64,000 nucleotides of DNA from positions 156,265,152 to 156,329,151 of the forward strand of contig CP136066.1 of assembly GCA_032622095.1 (NCBI GenBank), in the 5' to 3' direction. The notes under the pieces were generated by a model. The model saw only the letters and a program-made list of their open reading frames with translations, did no database searches and was not told where the DNA came from. Numbering within the stretch: the first letter of the stretch is position 1; the number at the start of each line of letters is the position of its first letter. Of the stretch, positions 35,198 through 46,600 are shown piece after piece. Source of the DNA: Siphonodentalium dalli. Its lineage: Eukaryota; Mollusca; Scaphopoda; Gadilida; Siphonodentaliidae. Made by a program: the position numbers and the translations under genes.

Positions 35198-35600
35198 TTA
35201 ACCCTCCATAACTAGAGCTTCCTGAAATTTTGCGAAAACCCTGTGCCAATGCATACCCTTGTATATGCGAGTCCCATAGGGAGCCTCGCATATATAAGAG
35301 GTCCCCATATCATCAGATTCCAACAAAAACAACATTTTTTTAAATGCTGCTTCAGTTATCAGAATTGAGTAATTGCCCAAAAATAATGCTAACCACAGTC
35401 AACTATAGTATAAAATTGCCAAAAACCTGTTATTTATTAACATTTTGTTCAACGATATTTTGCCGGTTTGTCAAATATCTGATACCAAAAAGCCAAATGA
35501 TTTTAGTGTTGACCCGAATGAAATATTTTTGACCCCCGAAGCCAAGGAAATAGTAATTTGCGAGCAAGCGTTAATTAGGATATTGCATCTTTAATGTGAA
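35198..35600. repeat. Truncated TTAA MITE followed by a copy of the 'gttatcagaat' repeat
   Basis: 35198-35302 is the left half of a ctcttatatatgcgag MITE. From about 35303 a piece with ggtccccatatcatca, gttatcagaat, tgctaaccacagtcaactat and cgaatgaaatatttttgacc follows, shared with 39576-40031 and 59881-60338. Confidence 0.55.
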
Positions 35601-35639
35601 TACTAGGTAAAAGTTTAATTTGAATTAGAGTACATGTAT

Positions 35640-36060
35640 ATTGGTTGGAAGATTTTGTGTCATTTGAGTACAATAAAGGAGACCCCCACCCCACACCCCC
35701 CTGGAATACGGAATACCACTTAACACAGAGGGTGGAATACGGAATACCAGTTAACAGCCATATTTATTTTCCGGATAAATTCTCAATTGACGTACGAACG
35801 CCGGTCATCCCACAGTGTCCACGTCTAAAATTATCTAAAATGACGATGATCGACGATCTGTATGTCAAACCGTGAATTTATTGTGACAAAAATCGCATAT
35901 ATATTATTATGATCATTTTTTGGAAGGTCGGCGTACGAATACCGGTATTTTTTGGAATACCGAATACCTCCTAGCAAAGGGACCGGAATACGGCGTACCT
36001 CATAACAGGGCATGGAATACGGCGTACAAAAAGGGGGGTGGGGGCCTCATAAAGCAAAAT
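35640..36060. repeat. 'ggaatacggaatacc' inverted region
   Basis: cccccaccccacacccccct then tggaatacggaataccact on the left, and ggaatacggcgtacc with aaaggggggtgggggcc on the right, in inverted arrangement. This suggests an element of about 400 bp. Class unknown. Confidence 0.4.
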
Positions 36061-36183
36061 GAATAACTAGTTGACATTACACTTATTCGGAATGTACATA
36101 GTGATCAAACTGAGTGGCAAAATAAGGCACATGGCAAAATCAATACTTATATATGATTCCAAATCAAGCACAAATCTCGGTAA

Positions 36184-36438
36184 TTAACCCTTTCCATCGT
36201 AAATGGATTTTCCCACAGTATACATTGGAATGTTCTATTATTCATCTGGAGGGGTTTCAGGAAAAATAAGAAGACAACTCATGACACAAATAGTCAAGTA
36301 CATAAGTATATGTATAGTCCTATAAATTGGAGGGAAATGTTAAGATAATAAGTTCAACAAAATGTGTTTAACTTGTTATCTGAACATATCCTGAGGATTA
36401 ACTATTTGTCCATGAATATTTAGTAACGAAAGGTTTAA
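36184..36438. mobile_element. TTAA-flanked MITE (sibling of 9996-10247)
   Basis: TTAA at 36184-36187 and 36435-36438. The interior ccagtatac/attattcatctggagg and gataataagttcaac parts are inverted relative to 9996-10247. Its right TTAA is also the left TTAA of the next element. Confidence 0.6.
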
Positions 36439-36830
36439 CCCTTTACCCAACAAACCGGCCAAAACCGCACAAATAAAGCTTCAACAGCCTAAAATATCTT
36501 CGGTCTGTCTCAATAGAACCATACAAATATGGATATCATTGGAACCGGCTCCTTGACCACATTGTGATGGTTACAGTTATGCCCTGTGCCAATACATTCT
36601 CTTATATATGCGAGTCGACCATAGGTCGCCTCGCATATATAAGAGAATGCATTGGCCTAAAAAAAATCTTTTTTTAACACTTTTTACCATTTTTTCTTAC
36701 ATTCTTTAACAATTTTATAATTTTTAATGTTTTAAGCCAATGCATTCTCTTATATATGCGAGGCGACCTATGGTCGACTCGCATATATAAGAGAATGCAT
36801 TGGCACAGGGCCCTTCTGTTGGGTAAAGGG
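36439..36830 (-). mobile_element. TTAA element, uninterrupted copy of the one at 45825-47444
   Basis: Flanked by TTAA at 36435-36438 and 36831-36834. Termini CCCTTTACCCAACA / TGTTGGGTAAAGGG. Two gcgaccataggtcgcc-type palindromes, each flanked by ctcttatatatgcgag. The middle (around 36690) reads accattttttcttac, the intact target into which a minisatellite element has inserted in the other copy. Confidence 0.8.
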
Positions 36831-37570
36831 TTAAAGATACGGACGGTGTTGGTAAAGCTGAAAAATAATACAAAGCTTGTAAAACCATCATCACAATGAA
36901 GAAAGTGAAAAAAATAGATAGACTTCGTTATTTTCATTATCAATAATTCCCCAGTGACGATATATGGTGTGCTGAAATCCTTGGGTGTAAAGCTGTAACA
37001 GGTGACTATGTTGTCATTTTCAATGAAGACATTAACTCTAAAATACAGATAATGATCAAAAGGAATGGATTACTTTGTGCTGCATATTTATTCAATAAAA
37101 TATATACTACCAGCAATGGTGGAACTCAAGTCGCCTAAGATTTATTTCTTGGTAATAAAACACAAGAAATCATTAGTTGTAGCACTGGTATGGTATGGTA
37201 TGGTTTTATTCTGCAAAATAATCTACATAAATACGTGCACATATTCTGGCAAATACCATAATATGTAACATTTTGACACTTCAAGAAGCACATATGATTT
37301 TAGGTGATATTACTGATGTGCGATTTTGAAATTTCATTTTCGATTTTTGACCTTTTAGTATGGTTTTTAAGGAGTCAATTATTTAGGGCATTACTGTATC
37401 TATGAATTCTATGAATTCAATAAACTAAAACTGTGTTTCTGTCTTAACTTCATAGTAACAAGTTCATCACATTTGAATTATATTCCTTAAAGCATCAACC
37501 TGTCCTGGAAGAACAATGTGGACTTGTGAAATCACAATCACAGTTAATGGGAATTCTTTCTTGATTATCA

Positions 37571-37682
37571 TCAGCTCGGTTTTCCTCCGAGGTTCTGTAT
37601 ACAGAGAAGACAAGCCAATCCTGTGTGATCCGGATCCTGGTTAACACTTTGCACAACCATGTCTTCTATGACTAGTGAGTAT
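37571..37682 (-). CDS. PRDX5: PRDX5 exon 6 (3' terminal)
   Basis: 112 nt to TGA at 37573-37571: [17 protein letters not shown] then [10 protein letters not shown] and a short GGKPS tail. The first Cys of the pair corresponds to the resolving Cys of Prx5. Possible minus-strand polyadenylation signals (tttatt on plus) lie near 37204 and 37141. Confidence 0.93.
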
Positions 37683-40600
37683 CTGTGAACAAAAATCAGA
37701 ACGTCTATGATAGTTACAATGTGTGGAAAAAATACAAAAAGTATAGCCATAAATTAAAGTTATATTTTGCACTTACTGTCCTTCATAAAATGTCATACGG
37801 TATTAATAGAGCATATAACAGACAAAATAAATATCATATGCCAAATATTAGCCACTAAGAACACAATGTGGAAAAATATAAAGCGTATTCTGTAAAATTT
37901 CATCTGTACATCATGATTGAAGGGGAAGTAAACATCACCAAATTGATAACATCAACAAGGTTGTCACAAATTGAATACTTGATTAACCTCTTCACTGCCT
38001 AATGAAGTCATGTGCTGGGCCGTTGAGGTTATGGCAATTTTCTAATTGAAAAATTTCAAGAATGGGAAAACCTTAAAACTGACTCACTGAGAGCTTTCCG
38101 ATGAATGGCAACAAGCCATATTTCCGACTAAATCATGAAAAATTACACATAATTCTGTTGTGGTTAAGGAGTTGATTATTTAGGGCATTACTGTATAAAC
38201 TAAAATCTATTTCACCTTCTGCTTCTGTTGGTTCCCATTATATCTGCACAGTTGAGCTCCATTTTCAAAGCTTTGGCAAGGTGACTGTGTGGATCAGCTA
38301 GCATCATAACCTTCAATGCATAATTTTAATCCATGATTATTTACACTGTCATATTTTAAAGGTAAACAATATGATTTGATTAGATTCCAGCAACAACAAC
38401 AACATTTATTCAAAAGACGCTTTTGTTATCAGAATCAATGAATTACAAAAAAATAATGCTATAAAGGCCAAAAAAAAAAAGAGTTTTGGTTCTCGGGCAA
38501 TTGTTTTTTCAAATCAATGAGGGAGGGAGGGTTTTATTTTTATTTTTTATTTTTTTCAGCACATAGTAAGCATGGACAAAGATACCTTCCTCTGTCTAGT
38601 AATAACCAGAAATGTAGAGGGGACGTTTATGCATATAAACTCATTTAATCTTACATAAAAATGACATTGTACTACCAGTCTATGACTGGGATTACCTAAC
38701 ATTATACAATGCCCATGACCTTCACTATTGTTATTGTTTTCTAAAAACTGATACCTCCCCATTCTAATATGTGAACCTGAATTAATCCTGTGCCTTTCAA
38801 TTGTATGGAGTTACAATTAGTGTAAGTTAGATCACAATTACTACCGGTAATTGTAAGAAGAGCATGAGGATCAGCTAATCATTTTCTTAATTGTAGTCAT
38901 CAACTTCATGTTGTAAGCCTGCAAGTCACTTTTTAACACATTACATGTTAGAGTTCAATGCACACTAATACTCAACACATATCTACTATGGACATGTTTA
39001 TGAAATAAATAAAAATAAAATTAAAAAAAAATTAAAATTCAAAAGTTTTCTTTTTTGGTATCAAGTTTTTTTGTCATAACATCAGTCATTGCAATAAAAA
39101 GGGCCGCATTATGCGGCCCTTTTTATTCAATGTGGCGGGGCCTTAGAACCAAAACTTTTTTTTTTGGCCTAACCACTGTCAACTCTAGTATAAAATTTTT
39201 CATATGGTGTTTTATATCACCAATTTGTGCAATGCAATTTGGTATCAAGTGTATGTTGGTCAGCTCATCGAATATTTGCAAGACCGCCAAATATTCCAGG
39301 TGGTGAAAAATAACAAATTTCAAAAATCGATATCTGATATCTCTAACTTGATGGGTAGGTTCCTCGACTCGAATCAAATATGTTTTACCCCCAAAGCCAA
39401 AGAAATAGTAATTTAGTAGAGTTAGTTCAGATTATGTATCTATAAATATGTATTCAGAGTTCCAGACCTCCAGTTGCAGCAACATTTTTTATCAAATCTA
39501 TTTATTAGTACATGTACTAGTAAGTTAGTTACTCGGATTTTGGTAAAACATGACAGTTGAAAGTATTGGAAAATTAAAGGTACTCAATCCAATCAGCCGG
39601 TCCCCATATCATCAAGTTACAACAACAACATTTCTTCAAAATATGCTTTTGTTATCAGAATCGATTAATTACAAGAAAATAATGCTAACCGCTGTCAACT
39701 ATGGTATAAAATTTCCCAAAACGTGTTATTTATCAACATGTTGGTCAATGAAAAATGGCTGTATTATCACTTTTGTATGATGAAATTTGGCCGTTTTACC
39801 ACTTGATTTTAGAGTTATCCATCTTCATCCGCAATGTTGTCCGAGACAATCGGTTTGACGACTCGTTTCTGGGCCATAAACAATTACACATTTTGAGAAA
39901 AAACAAATTTCAAAAATCGATATGTGATCACTCTGAGCTTTGATGGGTGGGTTCCTCGACTCGGATCAAATATTTTTCACCCCGAAGCCAAAGAAATAGT
40001 CATTTGGGAGCGTTAATTTGGATTATGCATCTTTAATTGTATGTATTTATTCCATAACAACATCAACAATACTTGACTCACAAATATTTGAAACATTGAA
40101 CCTGCCTCCTGCAAAACACTTGACCCATCTGTTTAGAATTGTGACTTCATAGAACATGTTTAACTGTTGGCAGAATTGAAAAAAAATTATTAAAGGGATT
40201 TCCTCTACAACCCCCACCTCTAACCCCTTGCAATGCACCAAGCTGCAAAACAGAATTCAGTCCCCTCGCTATGCAATGACTTAACGCTGCCGGCATGTGT
40301 ATTTTCTTAATTAAATCTATCATTTTTTATTGAAGTGTTTGGTCAGTTACAAGTCCTGGCATTGTTCACAGAGGCATCCTTGCTAAGCAATCATAATTAG
40401 GACCTTTACATTTACGACCTTTGGGAAATAAGCTTGATCACAGATTTTCTGTGACCAATCGGCTTGAAATTTAGTATATTGTCTAAGATACACTGCAGGA
40501 AGTGGTAAATATTTGGGCTAAATTGGACATTTGGGTGAAATGATATAAAAAAATTATGACAGACAGACTTTGGGTTTTTGTTATACTTAGATTGTTGTCA

Positions 40601-43600
40601 AAATAAACTAGACTGTACCAATGGGACTAAGGGTACACCACCAGAGTGCAAGTTGAATAAAAGGTCGGCCGACCACAGTGTCCCCCAAAAACGTGGCAAG
40701 TCGATGCCGCTTTGTTAAAGAAATTAAAAAAAATGTTGAAATTTTGTAAGTCGAAAAGGGTTAATAACTCTGTAAAAAAATATCTTTTCTGTCATTTATA
40801 TACATGTTGCACATCTCCAATATGTGGGTAACAATACTCTGAAGTTTCAAATATCTACGATCAAAACTGTAGGAGGAGTTGATTACACCTTGAGGATACC
40901 CTCATACAGAAAATTATAAAAAATGTTTTTCAAAGTCGAAAGGCCCATAACTCTGGGAAAAATCATTGGATCAAACTCAAATTCGAACAGTCCAAACTTG
41001 AGTTATCATCCGGAAACCAAAGAAAAAATTGAATTTTCTAAGTCGAAAAAAGTCCATAACTCTAGGAAAAATCATCAAACTCAAATTCGAACTCAACCAG
41101 TATCTTGATATGACTGATCCATATAAAAATGGTATTTGCAATTAAAGAATCCAAACTTGAGATGTCATCTGGAAACCGAAAAAGTGAGAAATTTTCTAAG
41201 TTGAAAAAAGGGAAATAACTCCATAAAAGAACATATCAAACCCAGAATTGCAGCGTAACTGTGTTCTTGGTTGAGACACCTACATACCAAGTTACAATCA
41301 ATCGGATGATCATTACTGGAGTTATAACTCCGGATGACTGACAGACGGACGCGGCTGATTACAATAGTCCTCCGAAAATTTTGGGGGACAAAAAAAGGGG
41401 GGGGGGGGTAACTCTCCCTTGGATTAAGCTCATAATTGCAGGTGCATAGGTTCATATATTGGTAATTATCTGTGCCAAAATTGACTGGAAAACAAGCAGT
41501 TGCGAAACAAATTTATGTTGAAAATTATGATAACTCCAATAAAAAAAGTCAGACATACCTCATATTCGCAGGTACAGAGGTTTCCATGGTACTAAATATC
41601 TATGCCAAAAAATTGAAAAGTAATCCTTTAATTGTTAGTCCCCCTCTAAATTATACCAATGGTATGTTTTTATATTCCCTTCTCTCCAATTACAGTAATG
41701 CCCTAAATAATCGATTCCTTAACCACAGCAGAATTATGGGTAATTTTTCAGGATTTAGTCGGAAATATGGCTTGTTGTCATTCATCGGAAAGCTCTCACT
41801 GAGAGCTTTCAGATGAATGGCAACCAGCCATATTTCCGACTAAAATCGTGAAAATTTACCCATAATTCTGCTGTGGTTAAGGAGTCGATTATTTAGGGCA
41901 TTACTGTACATATTTACTATATGATGCTTCAAGCAACCATGTATATTTAACCCTCTCATGAAGGGAGCTGCACTCATGTGGCATAAAAGATCCTGTGCCA
42001 GTGCTTCTCTTATATATGCTCCATAGGGAGCCTTACATATATAAGAGAATACACTGGTTTACAAGGTCATGGTAAATTTTTGTTAGGCCAATGTATTCTC
42101 TTATATATGCGAGGCTCCCTATGGGTAGTCCAAGTCTTCTCGTACTAAAACCAGCTAAGATATTGGGATAGAGATGCTCAATATCTTAGCTGGTTTTAGT
42201 ACGAGAAAACTTGGACTACCTATGGGAGACTCACATATATAAGAGAATGCATTGGCACAGGGTTTTCGCAAAATTTCAGGAAGCTCTGGCAGTCATGGAA
42301 GAGTTAAACTGAAAAGCTACTATTTTGGAAGGAATAATAACTCATATTAATAATATACAAATACCTTCCCCTCAGTATTCAGTGAACGACCCCATGCTCC
42401 CATCACAAATGCATCATTGACTGCGACACAGCCAATCAGATCATAGCCATTATCCTGAAAGAATGTTAACCCTTTCAGTGCCAAGTCCGATTTTTGTACC
42501 AACCCATATTTCCTTGATCATTTTTCAAATTTATTGATATAATAATGTGATACATTGATGGAAAGAGCACTTAGAGCTCTTTCCATCAATGTATCACATT
42601 ATTATAATCAATAAATTTGAAAAATGGTCAAGGAAATGTGGGTTGATACAAAAATCGGACTTGGCACTTAAAGGGTTAAAGGCCCACTTATTATATTCAA
42701 ACCTCAATATAATCAGCATTTCACACTGCCACTTGCCAAATGCAAAATTAATTCATTTTTGGCAAAAAAATATTTTCATTTGGCAAAAGTTTTGGCAAGT
42801 GAGTTCTCATTTATTTACACAGAAAGGTAGAAACAATTTACTGATAAATGTCACCATTGTCACGAACATCCCATACCAATTTTCTGGTACTGATTTATGC
42901 AGGTTATGGAGAAGTCAAAAGGGTACTGTACTCAAATGTTGTTGTTGGTTTCTACATTCTCTGCTTCGTAGAATAAGGTAACCAGATTTCCATTATTTGA
43001 CTGTCTGCTGAGTGAGAGGTAATGTTAAGGATGGCAGATAAGCCAGAATTAAAAAAATAGAATGCTAAACATTGAGATGTTTTTGTACAGTTTTCAGGTA
43101 AATGTATCAAATAAATGTTATATTATATGCATAATAGTCCCAGATGTGCATTAATTTTATTGTATATTCAGTGAGTGGCTTGAGTTCACGCCCTGTATAA
43201 ACATTTTGTTTTTGCCACGCGCTTCCCAATCCACTATTCGTCAATTATTTTGACTATGTCTTGTACATGGAAATTACCATATTACCATATTAGGAAAGTT
43301 CAAAGGATCCTGGGTTAAAAAGTGGGGTTTACGTTCAAGGCTAAAGTTAACAATTTTTAGTTTCTTAGTTTGTGCTTCAATTTAATGTATGTATATCTTG
43401 GTGGTACATGTGTGCGCTTCAATCCAATGTGTTTCCTCTCTTGGTGGTGCATGTATTATTGCTTCTATTTTATGTAACAATTCATGAAAGAAACTCATAA
43501 AACTCTACAGCTTGATAAAGAAATAATTAGGGCTCGAACATTTGCATAAAAAGCCAGTGTCAGTGAATGCAAAACCTGTGGCATGATCAAATCTGAACCT

Positions 43601-46600
43601 TAGGTACCTAGTTATGTGCAGTCACTTTTTTTTAGAGATAACGACATCAGTGCCAGGTGCCAGGACTGCACATCAAATATCATATCTACACAAGAGTATT
43701 TGTTTTTCCAATAAATATTTGGTAATTTTAATAAGCATTAAATGTGTTTTACAGTAATGCCCTAAATAATCGACTCCTTAACAACAGCAGAATTATGGGA
43801 AATTTTTCAGGATTTAGTCGGAAATATGGCTTGTTGCCATTCATTGGAAAGCTTTCCAATGAATGGCAACAAGCCATATTTCCGACTAAATCCTGAAAAA
43901 TTACCCATAATTCTGTTGTTAAGGAGTCGATTATTTAGGGCATTACTGTATATCCTTTAAAGTTTTACTGCATATAATTACAGTACTGAGGATTTATCTA
44001 TTTAAAAACTGGCAAACTAACACTGGCAACAACTGTAAATTTACGCTAGTAAGGCTGAAGTGGTCACTCTTCCTAAAAAAGTGTTGAAGGGTACACAGGT
44101 TTTAAAAATGTGCTGAAGGGTACACAAGTTTTGCTATCGGCACTGACAAAGTTACATCAATCACATTACTGATAGCCTGGCACCAATCAGAAATTTGTAA
44201 TCAATTCATTCTAATTTTTGTTGGAACAGACACAATTAATTTTAGCAGAAATCATCACAATTGCAGTAGATACAAAAACTAAACAATGTCATTTCAACAA
44301 TATTCCAAACCTGTGTACCATTCAGCACATTTTCCAAATTTGTGTACCCTTGAGCACTTTTTTGGGTAAGAGTGACCACTTCAGCGCCAGTAAGAGCAGG
44401 AATATTGATGATCTCTGTATATATTCATACCAAAGCTCCTGATAAATGAATAATTTACAGCATAAACAAACCTTGAATTTCTGGTAGTTATCTCTATATT
44501 CTGGAAGATGTGTCTGCAAAAATAATTGAAATCGTTTACTCATTAGTATACTCAAGAGTCAATGCACATGCCAGTATGGCAGCTACCAAGTGATCAATCA
44601 CAATTGGCAAATGTGGTAGCCATACCCCTCAGTACCTCTATGTAAACGGTCAGTACCACACCTGAAATCAGTTATCTTCACCTGAAAATAGTGAATATAC
44701 ATCTTAATACAAACTGAGAAGACACAATGTACCAATGGAGCCACATTTAGAAATATCTTTTGTTTCCCCTCATTGAGGAGCAATCCTGTCATTTGCAGAA
44801 TGAGATAAGATAAGATAAATTTTATTTAAAAGTCAGAGGTATAAACATATTACAAACACAAGCTCTGAAGAGCTTTTGAGCGATTGAGGTCCCCAGAGGA
44901 TGAATTTAGTGACGCTATCCTGCATAGTGGGCTAGCATCGCCAAATTCACGCTCTGGGGACCTCATTCTGCTTAGGCTTCATTTTCTATGGGAGACATGG
45001 ACTCAGATTGAAGTTCCCGAATGGTGAATATTATGATGTACACCCATTGGGAACCTCGATTATGCAATGTGTCATCTATACAGAGAAACTAAACTAAAAA
45101 AGAAATAGAATCTATGACTATGACTATGACGATGATTATTTATTCATAACTCAATATAACATATATTTTTACACAATTAATTTATACAGACAATGAGTTA
45201 TTGGGGATGGCATAACCTGTAAAGGCTGTCTTCCTGCCGTCCCCAGTAAAGAAGTTTCTATAGAAATTTGATAATAAAGAAACTTTCCAGAGAAGATAAG
45301 GCCTAAGCAGAATGAGGTCCCCAGAGGGTGAATTTAGTGATGCTAGCCCACTGCGGGACAGTGTCACTAAATTCACCCTCTGGTTCAGTCTGGGACCTCA
45401 TTCTGCAAATGACAGACACACTAAACTCAGACTTGGAGTCCTTCTACAATTTGTATTATTACTTCTATTCATTTGATTATTATCCAGTTTGAAAATAAAA
45501 AAATATTTCTCTGGGAATTCAATAAAAGAGTTTGAGTAGGGAGGGGTTTATTAGAGCAGGGAAAACAAATTAAAAATTAAATTTAGCCTGCTAGAACCGT
45601 ACAACAATTATTGTCCATATGATGGAAGATTAATACTAGACCTGCAATGATACACTTGTTCATGATACAATATGTATCATGATACAACAATGATGATCAA
45701 CAATACATACACATACATCACGATAAACAAAATTAGTGTTCCCAAATGAATACCACCCAAATTATCAGAACTAGCATGTTTATAAAGGAATATAGAGTTA
45801 ATTTTAAACTAAAATGCAGTTTAACCCTTTACCCAACAGAAGGGCCCTGTGCCAATGCATTCTCTTATATATGCGAGTCGACCATAGGTCGCCTCGCATA
45901 TATAAGAGAATGCATTGGCTTAACACATTAAAAATTATAAAATTGTTAATGAATGTAAGAAATGAAAGTGTCAATGACACTGTAGCTCAACTTAGGTAGG
46001 GGAATAATTTAATGGTCGACAGTAAATGGAGGAATAGGAAAAGTGCTAATTGAAATGTCTAAGTAAGACTAGATGTACATGTCAATATCAACATTCATAA
46101 CAGGTTTCATAATGATCGGATCAGGGATGTGGTGATTATGGTGTGCCAAAGGATTTATTGATGCAAAGAGTAAATTCTAAAATGGCCACCGGCAGCCATG
46201 TTTTTTTCCGAATTACCCCAAAATGACTTGTTCCCATCTACAGCCTTTACAAATCTCATAATGATCTGATCAAAGGTATGACCTGTAACCTGTGCCAATG
46301 GATTTAGTCATGCAAAGAGTAAAATCCAAGATGGCTGCTGGCGACCATGTTTTTCGGCTGAACGACCCCAAAATGACTCGTTTCCCATCTACATGTCATT
46401 GTTAACATACTTGACAAATTTCTTGAAGTTCCGACCAAAGCTACGACCTGTAGCCTGCACCAAAGGATTTATTCATGCAAAGAGTAAAATCCAATATGGC
46501 TGCTGGCGGACATGTTTTTTAGCCAAACGACCCCAAAATGACTCGTTCCCATATACATGTCAATATCAATATTCATGACAAATTTCATAAAGGTCAGACC

